A stretch of DNA of 64,000 nucleotides, taken from NCBI RefSeq assembly GCF_037893015.1, contig NC_133661.1, positions 242,212,583-242,276,582 of the forward strand. The letters are read 5' to 3'. The stretch comes from Macrotis lagotis. Taxonomy: Eukaryota; Chordata; Mammalia; Peramelemorphia; Peramelidae. Below, piece after piece: positions 22,850 to 35,095 of the stretch. Below the pieces are notes generated by a model that was not told where the DNA came from, searched no databases, and saw only the letters and a program-made list of their open reading frames with translations. The number at the start of each line of letters is the position of its first letter. Within the stretch, counting starts at the first letter, position 1. A program made the translations under genes and the position numbers.

Positions 22850-23180
22850 TCTTTTTGAGAAGAGCACAGTCTTCACACATATTTTTGCTCTTTCTGTGTC
22901 CAATGTTCTCCAAGTTCTATTAACTTCACTCAGAATCAGTTCATGAAAGTGTTTCCAGATTTTTCTGAAATATGCCTGCTCAACATTTCCTTATAGGGGC
23001 AATAATATTTTATCACATTCATATACCATAGCTTGTTCAGTTATTCTCCAATTTATGGGTATCCCCATAATTTCTAATTCTTTTGCTACCACAAAAAGAG
23101 CTGCTATGAAATTTTTTTTCAAGTAGGTCTTTCCCCCTTTTTTATGATCTCTTTGGGATACTGACCTAAGAGTAAAAAAG
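22850..23180 (-). mobile_element. L1 LINE 3' end, outer copy (part 2)
   Basis: Resumes the L1 3' end exactly where 19935-20318 stopped: GAGAAGAGCACAG, then the TTCACTCAGAATCAGTTCAT block and the ACAAAAAGAGCTGCTATG block. It breaks off near 23180. Confidence 0.7.
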
Positions 23181-23309
23181 TAAAATTGGAACAATAATTT
23201 TATTATTATTAGCCAAACCCTATTCCTGGAATTAAAGTTTAGAGTTATGGATCAACTGCCAGTACTGAACAATGCAATCATTATGCACATTATTCAGTGT
23301 GTAGTTCTG

Positions 23310-23563
23310 TGGCCAAGATAGATAGCACAGTGGATAAGAGTACTGGCCCAAGAGTCAGGAAGACTCATATTCTTGTATTAAAATCTGGTCTCAGATACTT
23401 ACTAAATATGTGACCCTGGGTAAAATTACTGGCCTGTTTGGTTCAGCTCCTTATATAAAATGAGCTAAAGGATGGAATAGTAAACTGATTTAGAATCGTT
23501 GCCAAGAAAAACCCAAATGGGATCACAGAGTCAGACATAACTGAAAACAATTGAACAACAAGT
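23310..23563 (+). mobile_element. MAR1-type SINE with RTE-like tail
   Basis: tRNA-like head (GATAGCACAGTGGATAAGAG), body with GTGACCCTGGGTAAA, and a tail GGGATCACAGAGTCAGACAT followed by AATTGAACAACAA. That tail resembles the 3' end of RTE/Bov-B LINEs, which are thought to mobilise this SINE class. Confidence 0.85.
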
Positions 23564-23689
23564 TTTGTGGGCCTTCTCAAATATACTACTGTTATCTTTT
23601 ACACCCTTGAGTGTTGATTTTTTCCATAACCTCACATGTGATGTGGGCAGTTCTCTTGGCTGCTTCTCCTGAATCACAGTAGAGCCATT

Positions 23690-23910
23690 TAATCTGTCGA
23701 AAAGATCTAAGTGGCACATCAGAGCACTAGTCCTACAGTTAGAAGACCTGAATTCAAATGAACCTGAGAAAATCAACTTACCTGTCTATCTCAGTTGCTC
23801 TGCTTCTAAAGTGGGGTTAATAATAGCATCTATAACCCACAATTATTATGAGCTAACATTTCTAAAATGCTTAGAAAAAATTTAAGTGTTATATAAATGC
23901 TAGCTAGTAT
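23690..23910 (+). mobile_element. MIR/THER1-type SINE
   Basis: Full-length-like MIR order: GTTAGAAGACCTGAATTCAA, a worn middle, AAAGTGGGGTTAATAATAGC, then an end with AAAATGCTTAGAAAAAATTT. Old. Confidence 0.65.
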
Positions 23911-24102
23911 GTTATCATTCAAGAGTAAAATGACAAGAAATAGTAGAAAAATTAGCCAAATATGTTTCAAAGTGAAAATCAGAAAAGTAAATAACAAATA
24001 AAGCTTTAGAGTTGATCATGTTTTATATAAATGGAGCCAAGATAGTGGTTTTGAAGCTAGGAAGTTTGTGGAGCTTTTTTCAAAAGAACTTTAAATGAAG
24101 CC

Positions 24103-24345
24103 TCTAAACCAGGGTGGGGAATCTTTTTTCTATCAAGGGCCATTTGAAAAAAAAAATTTCCTTTCATATGTATATATATTCATACATAACATCATTCATG
24201 GGCCAAAAGAAAATTATCAATTGAAAATTTACCTGTTATATTTGGTCAAACATTTAATTAATTCACCCCTGAAAAGCTCAGAGTTATTGAATGTTGAGTC
24301 CCAGCTGTGGTTGCTGTGGCAGCACCAAATCAAATGATTTCCTAG
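24103..24345 (+). mobile_element. Possible hAT-type DNA transposon end
   Basis: CCAGGGTGGGGAATCTTTTT followed by CAAGGGCCATTTG resembles the terminal inverted repeat and first bases of hAT-family non-autonomous elements (CAGGG-type ends with a GGGCC motif). No matching right end is seen before the next repeat, so it is at best a truncated copy. Confidence 0.4.
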
Positions 24346-24349
24346 CTAC

Positions 24350-25038
24350 TTTTCTAATGAGAATCAAAAGCAACAGAACCCACAAAAAAGAAGAAAAACA
24401 ATCTCTCAACTAAAGATATCTTGGAGGAATGTCAGAAAAGGTCTATAACACAGGGTTAAAGGGAAAGTGCAGTACAGTGTAGGTTGGAGAGGTGGGAAGT
24501 CAGCAGGAAGCTCTTAATTACACATACCACACGCAATCAGCAGACTAGCAGGGAGGGTCCCAACCTCAGCTAAGAAGGCAAAGTTCTAGCCCAGAAATGC
24601 TGTAGTAGGCAGGACTGAGATGGGTACTAAGGATACTAAGACAAAGAAAATCTACAAGCACCTAAGATGCCACAGCAGAAAACCAAGGAACAGATTCCAG
24701 GTCCCCATAACAAAAAGCTTGGGACTATACTCTTTGTGCATCAGCAGCAGAGTTCAACTATCAAAATGATCAAGCTAACAAATTCAAAAAGACATAGAAA
24801 GCTACTATTCTGATAAGAACAATAAAAACGTCTTCTCAGAAGAGAAAAGCAGTGATGAAATACGTACATATTAAGCCTCAGTGGGTTTTATAAACTGATC
24901 TCAAATCCAAAAGACCTTTTAGAAAATTTCAAAAGAGCCTAAAATTTAAAGAAGAGAGAAAGAAGAAAATTGGAGAAAAGAAAAATAGGAAAGTTATAAA
25001 AAACTTACTCAAGAAAACAGTACCTTTAAAAGTAAAAT
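24350..25038 (+). mobile_element. L1/HAL1 5' UTR and ORF1 start, fragment
   Basis: Shares the ACAGAACCCACAAA and CTTGGAGGAATG blocks with the 5' UTRs at 8690 and 25040, then runs into an A-rich ORF1 start. It is abruptly followed at 25040 by a second 5' UTR in the same orientation. Several blocks found in the neighbour are missing, so it is deleted or belongs to an older subfamily. Confidence 0.55.
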
Positions 25039-25039
25039 T

Positions 25040-27022
25040 GATTAGATGGCAGAGTAAAGGCAGGGACTCACCTAAACTCATCCTCAAACCATTTCAGATA
25101 CCTTTAAAGAATGAGTCTAACCAAATTCTAGGGTAGCAGAACCCACAGAAAGACTGAGTGAAACAATTTTTCAGCCCAAGATGACTTGGAAGATCTATGG
25201 GAAGGATCTGTTACACTGGGATTAAAAAGTAATCACAGTGCAGCCAAGACCAGAGGGATCCGGGCTCCAGTCATCCAGAAACAGATCGACAGAGTGCTTG
25301 GGTCAGCGGCAGCAATGGTGGTTTCCAGACCTCTCACCTAGGGATTGCTAAAGAAAACTTAAGAAGTCAGCAGGAAAAGTCTGCTGCATCAGGGGTGAGA
25401 GGAGAACCCAGTTCAATGCAGGCCTCAGCAGCAAACCTCATCTCACTGAACCAAGGATAGACCTTGGGAAACACCAGGTAGTTGCTTCAGGAGCTCTTAG
25501 CCCACACACAGTAAAGGGTCAGGGGGAGATTGCAGAGGACTCTTTGTTATCCCTGAGGCAGAACTCTAGTGTTTCTGGATTGCAATGTAGAGCCCCAGTC
25601 TCAGAAAAAGAATTATTAAGACAACAGAGCTTACTGTCTTAGTGGAGTGGGGTAGGGAATCTCCTCACAGTACCAGGGCAGAAAAGAATACTTGTGGTCA
25701 CCCCATAGACCAGAGTACAGGTCAAGAGAGTAGTTATAGCCTCTCATAAGGTCTTGGAAGAACTGAAAACTTGCAAGTCCCTGGAGCATCTCTGAAAACA
25801 GCTGCATTAACCCTCAAAAGCTTGGAACAGTGCATTCTCCAACCTGGAAGCAGAAGCTTACCTTAACAGAGATAAAAACCAAGTCATAGGCTAGGGAAAT
25901 AAGTAAACATCAGAAGAAAAGAAATTCGACCATAGAAAATTACTTGGTTCTATGGAGAATCAAAATACACACTCAGAAGAAAAGAAATCAAAGCTTTTGC
26001 ATTCAAAGCCTCCAAGAAAAATATGAATTGGTTTCAGGTCATGGAAGAGATCTAAAAGATTTTGGAAATCAAGTAAGGGAGATAAAGGAAAAATTGGATA
26101 GAGAAATGAGAGCAAGGTGGGAAAACTGAGTCAGCAGCTTGGTAAAGGACATACAAATAAATACTGAAGAAAATAACATCTTAAAAACCATTCTGCATCA
26201 AACAGAAAAAGTAATCCAATAGGTCAATGAGAAGAATGCCTTAAAATGTAGAATTGGACAAATGGGGGGAAAAAGAGATCCAAAAGGTCTCTGAAGAAAA
26301 TAATAATATAGAATGGAACTAAGGGAAGCTGATGACTTTTTGAGAAATAAAGAAAAAAATAAAACAAATTCAAAAGGGATGAAAAAATAGAAGAAAATTT
26401 GAAATATCTCATTGGAAAAGCATTGGTCTTAGAAAACAGATCTAAGGGAGATAATTTAAAAATGATTGAACTATCTGAAAGCCTTGCACCAAAAAAGGGC
26501 CTAGACATCATTTTAAAAGGAAAATTGCCCTGCTATTGAAAAAGCAAAGGGCGAATTAGAAATAAAAGGAATTCACCAAACACCTCCTGAAAACGATCCT
26601 AAAATGTTAGGATTATTAAGCCAAATATCAGAATTCCCTGGTCAAGAAGAAAATACTGCAAGTTGCCAGAAAGAAGCAATTCAATATTGTTGAGTCACAG
26701 ACAGGATAACACAATACCTAGCAGCTTCTTCATTAAAATATTGGGGGGTTAGGAATATGATATTCTGAAAGAAAAATAATGTATATAATCAAGAATCAAC
26801 TACCTGGCAAAAGTGAACATACTCTTTCAGAAGAAAAGATGGACATTCAATGCAACAGGGGACATTCAATTTCTCCTGATGAAACTACCAAAGCAGAACA
26901 AAAAATTTGATCTGCAAATACAATATTCAATTGAAACATAAAAAAGTTTAACAGGAAAGGTACATCATAAGAGACTTAATGATGTTGAACTATTTATATA
27001 ATATATTAAAAAGATGGAGTTA
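25040..27022 (+). mobile_element. HAL1 (part 1: 5' UTR, ORF1, start of 3' region)
   Basis: 5' end at about 25042 (GATGGCAGAGTAAAGGCAGG), 5' UTR to about 25900, ORF1 about 26000-26960. ORF1 keeps recognisable segments (KCRIGQM, RMELREADDFLRN, and the RNA-binding part ending QKKRWTFNATGDIQF) in broken frames. After ORF1 the 3' region begins with AAAAAGATGGAGT, as in the HAL1 at 47229-49010, and is cut by the L1 at 27023. The rest is at 33130-33465. Confidence 0.75.
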
Positions 27023-29105
27023 GGGCCAAAATGGTGAAGGGAAGATAGGCACTATGCTGAGGTCTCCTGGTCTTCCCTCATCTATAATATGAAACAAACC
27101 CCTTAACAGAAATTTGATCGACCATCCCAGATAAAGAAGCTAGGAGAAGAACATCTATGAACAAGATATCTCTTTGGAGATCCTAGGTGAGCCAGGAGCA
27201 GAGAGCAGACAGTCAATGGGGGCTCAGTGAGAGCCAGACTAAGCTAAGTTGCAGAGTCTTTGACCATGGGAGCCACAGTCTGCAAGTGAACTAGGCCATG
27301 GAGACTTGGTCTGGGGTGCTCCATCTGGCTGGAGGGTGAGTTCTGGCAAAAAAGTCACAGAGTGTGGCTGGACATCTATCTGCTGGGGACTGTGGACTCC
27401 ATACTTTCATTTCAACAGAGTCCTCTTCTCAAAACAAACACAGTAACAGGCCCAATTGCCATCCCCCAAGCTCAGGCATGGGCAACAGAGCTCCCTCAGC
27501 TGAATAGGGAGATGGATTACCTTGCCCCAGGGCACAACCTACATTGTTCAAGGATAGAAGTATCCAACATCTCCCACCCATCCCCTCCATGACTAGGGAG
27601 AGGGCCTCAAATCAAGGTCACAGACAGTCCAGAGAAAGGAATCAAACCCCACCCCCCCCCCACTGGCCAGTCCACTTGGAGTTACTAAACCCAGTGAGCA
27701 AAGCAAACCTCTGTGAACCAGACCCTCCCCTAACACAAGAACCTAGGAGAATGAAGAAAGGCCAGTGAAAAGGGGGATCCATAGAACACTACCTAGAAGG
27801 CAAGGACCCTAACTCAGAGAGATCTAGAACTTTTGAGGAAAATATGATTGGTTTCCAACCCAGAAAGACTTCCTTGAAGAAATCAGGAAGGAGTTTAAAA
27901 ACAAATTGGAAAATTTGGGAAAAAAATTCCAAGAGAAAATTAGCACCTTTCAACAAGAAACAAATCCTTGGAAAATACAATTGAACAAATGCAAAAAGAA
28001 AATAAATCCTCTCAAAACATCAATGATCAAAGGGAAAAGTCCTTCAAAAGTACAATTGACTGATTGAAAAGGAGTTACAGAAGGTAAATGAAGAAAATTC
28101 TTTTCTAAAAAACAGAGGAGAGTTTGTGGAAACTAATGACTTCATGAGACAATAAGAATCTGTTAAACAAAATTAAAAAAAATAGAAGAAAATGCAAAAT
28201 ACCCCCATTAGCAAAAGCACTGATATTGAAAATAGAACCAGAAAAGACAACTTAAGAATCATTAAGCTTCCTGAAAATATTGAAGAGTAAAAAAGCGTGG
28301 AATTAATATTACAGGATTTAGTGATGGAAAATTGCCTGACATTATGGAAGCAGAGGACAAAGTAGTTATTGAAAGAAGACATTGATCCCCTCCAGAATGA
28401 GATCCTAAAATGAAAACACTAAGGAATATTGTGGTCAAATTCCAGAACTATCAGATAAAAGAGAAAATCCTACAAGCAGTCAGAAAGAAGCAATATAGAT
28501 AAGGAGACATAGTAAGGATTACACAGGACCTTGCTGCATCAACTTTAAAGGATTGAATGGCCTGGAATGTAATATTCCAAAGGGCAAGAGAACTTGGAAT
28601 GTAGCCAAGAATTCATTGTCTGGCAAAACTGAGCCTTCTCTTCTGGGGAAAAGATGAACATTTAGTGAAATAGGAGACTTCCAACTTTTCCTGATGAAAA
28701 AAAACCAGAGTTAAACAGAAAATTTGGACTCAAATAGGAAGAGACCACATGAAATGGTAAAAAACAAAAAAGGTAAAGGAAAAAAATCTGCTATCCAATA
28801 AGATAAAAATGGCTATATCCCCACCTAGAAGAAGCACTTTCATAACTCTCAAGAACTGTAACTCTATTAGAGAGAATCTGCTTAACCAGAAATAATGGAC
28901 ACTCATGACTTAACTGTGACTCTGATAGAATGATTTAAAAAAAATCACTTCCTCAAAAAGGGGAACAGTAGAGAGACAGAGGATGAAGGAAAATTAATGT
29001 GGTAAATCATATTACATAAAGAGGTAGAATAGAGGGGAAGAAGAGAAGAGGTGAGAACTTCCTGAATATGACTCTCACCAGACTTGGCTTAAAATTAATA
29101 TACAT

Positions 29106-29258
29106 ACGGAGTGGCTAGGTGGCACAGTGGATAGAGCACCAGCCTTGGAGTTGGGAGTACCTGAGTTCAAATCCAGCCTCAGACACTTAATAATTACCTA
29201 GATGTGTGGCCTTGAGCCAGCCACTTAGCCCCATTGCCTTGAAAAAAAATTTTTTTTT
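29106..29258 (+). mobile_element. WSINE1-type SINE in L1 spacer
   Basis: Forward SINE from GGAGTGGCTAGGTGGCACAG to an A/T-rich tail. Flanking copies of AAATTAAYATACAT (about 29092-29105 and 29259-29272) are a target duplication with one mismatch. Confidence 0.9.
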
Positions 29259-29529
29259 AAATTAACATACATTACACTCAGTTAAGTTAAGAACCTTATC
29301 TTACCTTTCAAGTATTAAAAGAGGAAAGGGGGAGGGGAGGAAAAGAAGAACTAACAGAAGGAAGGGAAGGAAGAAGGGCAAAGGGGAAAGTGGAAAGAAA
29401 GGGGAGGGGTTTGTATATAAGGGGGTAAAATGAATGGGGTGGGTATTCAGAAACAAAATATTGGGGAATATGGATAAATTGTAAAAGGGGGAAAATACAA
29501 ACAGAGGGAAGACAGCATGGAAAGCAATA

Positions 29530-29871
29530 AAAAGCTAGTAATTATAACTTTGAATGTGAATGAGATAAACTTTCCCATAAAATGTAAGCGAATAGCAGAG
29601 TGTATAACCCTATAATATGCTGCTTACAAGAAACTCATCTGAAGCAGAGATACATATAGAGTAAGGTAAAAGGTTGGAGTGAAATAAATTTTGCTTCCAC
29701 TGAAGTATAAAAATCAGGGGTAGGAATACTTATCTCAGAAAAAGCAGCTGCAAAAATGGATAGCATTAAAAGTGACAAGGAAGGAAACTATATCCTACTA
29801 AAAGGTACCATAGACAATGAAGCAATTTCAATACTAAATGTGTATGTACGAAGTGGTATAGCAATCTAAAT

Positions 29872-29943
<72 letters not shown>

Positions 29944-32830
29944 TTGCTTTCTTTCTTTCTTTCTTGTTAAGTCAGTTAAGTTATTGATTGATTTTGCTGT
30001 GCAATGGGGTTAAGTGGCTTGCCCAAGGCCACACAGTTAGGTAATTATTAAGTATCTGAGGCTAGATTTGAAACTCAGACACTTCTGACTCCAGGGCTGA
30101 TGCTCTATCCACTGCACCTCCTAGCTGCCCCCAGCATCTAAATTCTTAGAGGAGAAGTTTAATGCGTTTCAGGAAGACAGACAGAAAAAAATCTACTGGT
30201 GGGAGAATTCAACTTCCTACTCTCAGATTTAGATAAATCTAACCATGAAGTAAATAAGAAGGAAGTTATGGAGGTAAATTGATTGTTAGAAAGCCTAGGT
30301 AGGATAGAGCTTTAGAGAAACCTGAATGGGGATGGAAAGGAATATACTTTTTTTTTCCTGCAACACATTGCACTTACACAAAAATTGACCATGTATTAGG
30401 ACATAAAAACTTAATAATCAAATGCTGAAAGGCAGAAATAGTGAATACATCCTTCTCAGATCATAATGCAATAAAAATCACATGCAATAATGGGCCAGGG
30501 AGAAATAGAAATAAAGCTAATTGGAAAGTATATAACCTCATTTTAGAGAATGAATGGATCAAACAACAAATTATAGAAAGAATTATTTCATCCTAGATAA
30601 TGACAATAATGAAGCAACATGCCAAAACTTATAGGATACAGCCAAGGGAGTTATCAGGGTATATATCATATCTTTAAATGCTAACATGAATAAATTAGAC
30701 AAAGAGGAAAGCAAGAAACTAAACATTCAACAAAAACCTAGAGAAAGAACAAAACTATCAAATATTAAATTAGAAATTCTAGAAATTAAAGCAGAAATGA
30801 ATAAACATGAAAGCAAGAAAACTAAGCAATAAAACCAAGAGTTAGTTCTATGAAAAAAACCAATAAAATTGATAAACCTCTTGTCAATTTGATTAAAAAA
30901 ATGAAAGAAGAAAACCAAATTGCTTGTATCATAAATGAAAAAGGGGAACTCACCACCAAAGAGGAGGAAAGTAAAATAATAATTTGGAATTCTTTTGCCC
31001 AACTCTATGCCAATTAATTTGGTAATTTAATTGCAATTGATGAATATTTACAAAAATATAATTTGGCCAGGTTAAATGAAGAGGAAATTAAATACCTAAA
31101 TGACCCTATCTCAGAAATAGAATTTCAATAAGCTATTATTGTACTCCCTAAGAAAAAATATCCAGGACCAGTTGGATTCACAATGTGAATTCTATCATAC
31201 ATTTAAGGAACAATTAGCTCCAATTCCATATAAACTCTTTGGAAAATTAGGTGAATTCAGGAATTCTGCCTAACTCTTTCTATGACACCAATATAGTGCT
31301 GATACCTAAACCAAGAAGAGTTAAAACTGAGAAAGAAAATTATAAACCTATCTCCCTGATGAATATAAATGCAAAAATCTTAAATAAAATCTTAGTAATA
31401 ATGATTACAACAATTATAGCAATGATGACAGCAATATACTATGACCAAATAGGATATGTCCCAGGAATATAGGGTTGTTTCAATATTAGGAAAATTGTTA
31501 GTATGATTAATTATATCAATAACAAACCTATCAGAAATTATATGAGTATATCAATAAATGCCTCCAAGTGATTGTGGCCCATTTCTCTAGAAATGAATAA
31601 AGCCTTCTCTTCATAAAAAAGAATTTCCAGAATGAATTAATGAAAAATAATTAATGAAAAAAGTGACAAAAGAAGGTGGCTTAGCCCTACCAGCTCTAAA
31701 ATTAAATTGTATTATAAAGTATCAATCATCAAAACTGTCCAATATTGGCAAAGAAATAGAGTGGTAGACCAATGGAATAGACTAGGTTTAATAGCAGGAA
31801 ATGATTATGGTAATCTCCTGTCTGATAAAGCCAAAGAGTCCATCTTTTGGGATAAAAACTCTCTTTGATAAAAACTATTGGGAAACTTGGAAGTTAGTAT
31901 GGAAGAATCTTGGTTTAAACCAACACCTCACACCCTATATCAAAATGGATACAGGATTTATACATAAAAGACAATATTGTAAGTACACTAGGAGATCAAG
32001 GAATAGTTTACCTGTCCGATCTATGGAAAGGGAAGCAGTTTATGACCAAGGAAGAGATGGAGAACATCATTAAAAACAAACTAGATAATTTTGATTACAG
32101 TAAATTAAAAAGCTTTTGTACAGACAAAACCACTGTAACAAGATCAAAAGAAATGTAGTAAATTGGGAAAAAATTTTACAAGTAGTATTTCTGACAAAGT
32201 ACTCATTTCTAAAATATATAGAGAACTGAGTCAAATTTATAAAAAACCAAGCCATTCTCCAATTGACAAATGGTCAAGGGGTATGCAGAAGCAATTTACA
32301 AATGAAGAAATCAAAGCGATCTATAGTCATATAAAATTTCTTTAAATCACTACTTAGTAGAGAAATGCAAATCAAAGCATCTTTGAGGTACCACCTCACA
32401 CTTCTCAGACTGGCCAATCTGACCAGAAAGAACAATGATCAATGTTGGGAGGGAAATCTGGGACATTGCTGGTGGAACTGTGAACTCATCCAACCTTTTT
32501 GGAGAGCAATTTGGAATTATACCCAAAGGGCAACAAAAATGTGCATACCCTTTGATCCAGCAATACCACAACTGGCTCTATACCTTGAGGAAATCATGAA
32601 AAAGGGTGAAAACATGACTTGTATTAAAATATTCATGGCAGCCCTGTTTGTGGTGGCAAAGAATTGGAAATTGAGTGAATGTCCATCAATTGGGGAATGG
32701 CTGAACAAAATGTGGTATATGCACATTGTGAAACACTATTGGTCTATTAGAAATCAGGAGGGACTGGAATTCAGAGAATTCTGAAAGGATTTTCATGAAC
32801 TGATGATGAGTGAGATAAGCAGAACTAGAA
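29530..32830 (+). pseudogene. L1 ORF2, decayed and internally deleted
   Basis: Begins near VIITLNVNEINFP, the N-terminal motif of the L1 endonuclease, and ends with the C-terminal part (open pieces at 32163-32345 and 32365-32784). Recognisable stretches include [17 protein letters not shown], the reverse transcriptase lead-in [11 protein letters not shown] and KIKLYYKVSIIKTVQYWQR. The segment with the FADD catalytic motif is missing at about 31590. The longest piece is 139 codons. Many stops, so it cannot make ORF2 protein. Confidence 0.85.
29875..30133 (-). mobile_element. SINE (reverse) with expanded (TTTC)n tail
   Basis: Reverse SINE body 29998-30133 preceded by about 90 bp of TTTC repeats, that is an expanded GAAA tail on the SINE's own strand. 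Target duplication GCAATCTAAATTCT at 29861-29874 and GCATCTAAATTCTT at 30134-30147 brackets SINE plus microsatellite, so the tetranucleotide run grew from the original A tail. Confidence 0.9.
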
Positions 32831-33129
32831 GAATATTGAACAATGTAACAGCAACATGTAGTTGATGATCAATCTTAATGAACATGCTCATTCCATCAGT
32901 ACAACAATCAGGGAGGGACAATTTTTGGAGTATCTGTGATGGTGAATACCATGTTTATCCAGAGAAAGGATTGTGGAGTTTGAATAGAGACCAAAGACTA
33001 TTATATTTAATTTAAAAAACTGTAATCTTATTATGTAATTTTGCTCTTATGTTTTTATTTTTTTCCCTTAGGAATATGATTTCTCTCCCAATACATTGTA
33101 TCACTTGGAAACAAAGAAACAAAAAATAG

Positions 33130-33465
33130 AGATGGAGTTAATGGGTGAGAGACAAATATTCTGACAGAAAGGGAAAGGAGGGGTAGAATGACCTAAGTTA
33201 TCACCATAAAAGAGTCAAGGATTTTAAAACACTTTTTGCAGTGCATTGGAAGAGGGTAAAGGTGAGGAATGAGTTAACCTTACTTTCAACAGAATTTACT
33301 CAGAGAGAGAATAAAATGCACACTCAAATGAATATAGAAATTTGTCTTACCTTAAGAAGAAAGTAGAAGAGCAAGGGGATAGGAGAATGGGGATGGTGGG
33401 AGAGGGGATTGGTGATCAAAGGGAGGGGAAGATTGTGGGATGGGAAGCAATTTAATTTTATGTTT
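33130..33465 (+). mobile_element. HAL1 (part 2: 3' region)
   Basis: Continues the HAL1 from 27022: GATGGAGTTAATGGGTGAGA, then purine-rich sequence with AGAAATTTGTCTTACCTTAA, parallel to 48230-48500 in the HAL1 at 47229. It is cut off at about 33465 by the minus-strand L1. Confidence 0.75.
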
Positions 33466-33740
33466 GTTTTTCAATTAATAGTTTATTTTTCTAATTATAC
33501 CTTATGAAAGTTTTTCAAAATTCATCCATATGTAAATGAATATTTTTAAGTTACATGATTTCCTTCCTCCCTCCTCTCAGTGGTAAACAGTCAGGTGAAT
33601 ATTTTACATGCATATTTATGTTTAACATGTTTGCAGATTAGTCATTTTTGGTATGAGGAATTAGGATTAAGGGAAAAGAAAGAAAAACCATGAGATAGGA
33701 AAGAAATACGTAAGAGAAATTTTTAAAAAGTGAGTGGTGT

Positions 33741-34286
33741 ACAGGGTCTATAACCTGAATTGATGATGAAAAAGGGTAAAAACATCAATACTGTTCCATT
33801 AGAAACCAGGAGGGATGGGAATTCAGGGAAGCCAGGAGGGATTTGCATGAACTGATGCTGAGTGAGATGAGTAAAACCAGAAAAACATTGTACACCCTAA
33901 CACCAACATGGGGGCGATGATCAGCCTTGATGTACTCGCCCATTCCATCAGTGCAACAATCAGGGATAATTTGGGACTGTCTTCAATGGAGAATACCATC
34001 TGTATCCAGAGAAAGAAATGTGAAATTTAAACAAAGACCGAGGACTATTACCTTTAATTTAGGAAAAAAACCTGATATCTATTTATTTGATCTTGCTATC
34101 TCTTATGCTTTATGTTTCTTCTTTAATGATATGATTTCTCTCTCATCACATTCAATTTAGATCAATGTATATATAGCATGGAAGCAATGTCAAGACTGGC
34201 AAATTGCCTTCTGTGGGGGGGAAGGGAAGTAAGATTAGGGGAAAATTGTAAAACTCAAAATAAATAAAATCTTTATAATTAAAAAA
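33741..34286 (+). mobile_element. L1 LINE 3' end, short insertion
   Basis: 5'-truncated L1 with the last part of ORF2, 3' UTR and A tail. Target duplication AAGTGAGTGGWGT at 33728-33740 and 34287-34299, one mismatch. It has an internal gap near 33785 joining ATGAAAAAGGGTAAAAACAT to the ACTGTTCCATTAGAAACC segment, with about 120 bases of ORF2 missing. Its 3' UTR closely resembles that of the L1 at 36990-43915. Confidence 0.9.
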
Positions 34287-34946
34287 AAGTGAGTGGAGTG
34301 TTCATTCAAATTCTGTAGGTTTGTTTTGCTTTTCTTCCTCTGGATGAAGATTCTTCATAGCTTGTCTCCTAGGGTTCTCTGAGCTCTCTGAACTCCTGAG
34401 AGGTTGATCAACTCACAATGCCATTAATAATGTGTACAATGCTCTTCTGGTTTTGTGCTCTTCACTCAGCATCAATTCCTATAATTTACTCCATGCTTCT
34501 CTTAGACTCTGACCATTGATGGCTTCTTATAGAAGAATATACCATATACCATAATTTGTTCAGCAATTCCCAAACTGATGGGCATCTCCTTAATGTCCAA
34601 TTCTTTACCACTACAAAAAGAGCTGCAATGAATACTTTGGAACATGTGGGACCTTTCCCATTTTTTATGATTTCTTCTGGATATAGGTCTAGTATTGGAA
34701 TTGCTAAGTCAAAGGGTATGATCAGTTTTATTGCTCTTTGGGCCTAGTTCCATATTGTTCTCCAGAATGGTTGGATCAATTCCAAATCCACCAACAATGT
34801 ATTAATGTTCCAATCCTCCCACAGCCTCCAAACATTGATTTTTCTTTTTGTCAACTTAGCCAATCTGATAGGTATGAGGTGGTACTTCAAAGCTCTTTTA
34901 ATTTGCATTTCTCTAATCATTAATGATTTAGAGCATTTTTCATATG

Positions 34947-35095
34947 TTTTGGGGGACTTTTTGCAAGGCAATGGGGTTAAGAGACTTGCCCAAGGTCCCA
35001 CAGTTAGGTAATTAATAAGTGTCTGAGGCCCATTTGAACCCAGATCCTCCTGACTCCAGGGCCAGTGCTTTATCCACTGCACCACCTAGCTCCCC
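34947..35095 (-). mobile_element. WSINE1-type SINE (reverse)
   Basis: Reverse SINE inside the L1 ORF2 region, interrupting CATATG/ATTATATATG. Short flanking TCATATG and TCACATG may be the target duplication. Confidence 0.85.

Larger units (their letters stand above)
27023..33129 (+). mobile_element. L1 LINE, both ends present, inserted in HAL1
   Basis: 5' end GGCCAAAATGGTGAAGGG, 5' UTR to about 27690, broken ORF1 about 27690-28740, purine-rich spacer to about 29520, broken ORF2 about 29530-32830, 3' UTR and A-rich end at 33129. An 11-bp target duplication, AGATGGAGTTA, flanks it (27012-27022 and 33130-33140) and the HAL1 resumes after it. ORF2 lacks several hundred bases around 31590, removing the reverse transcriptase active-site region. 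Two SINEs sit inside. Confidence 0.9.
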
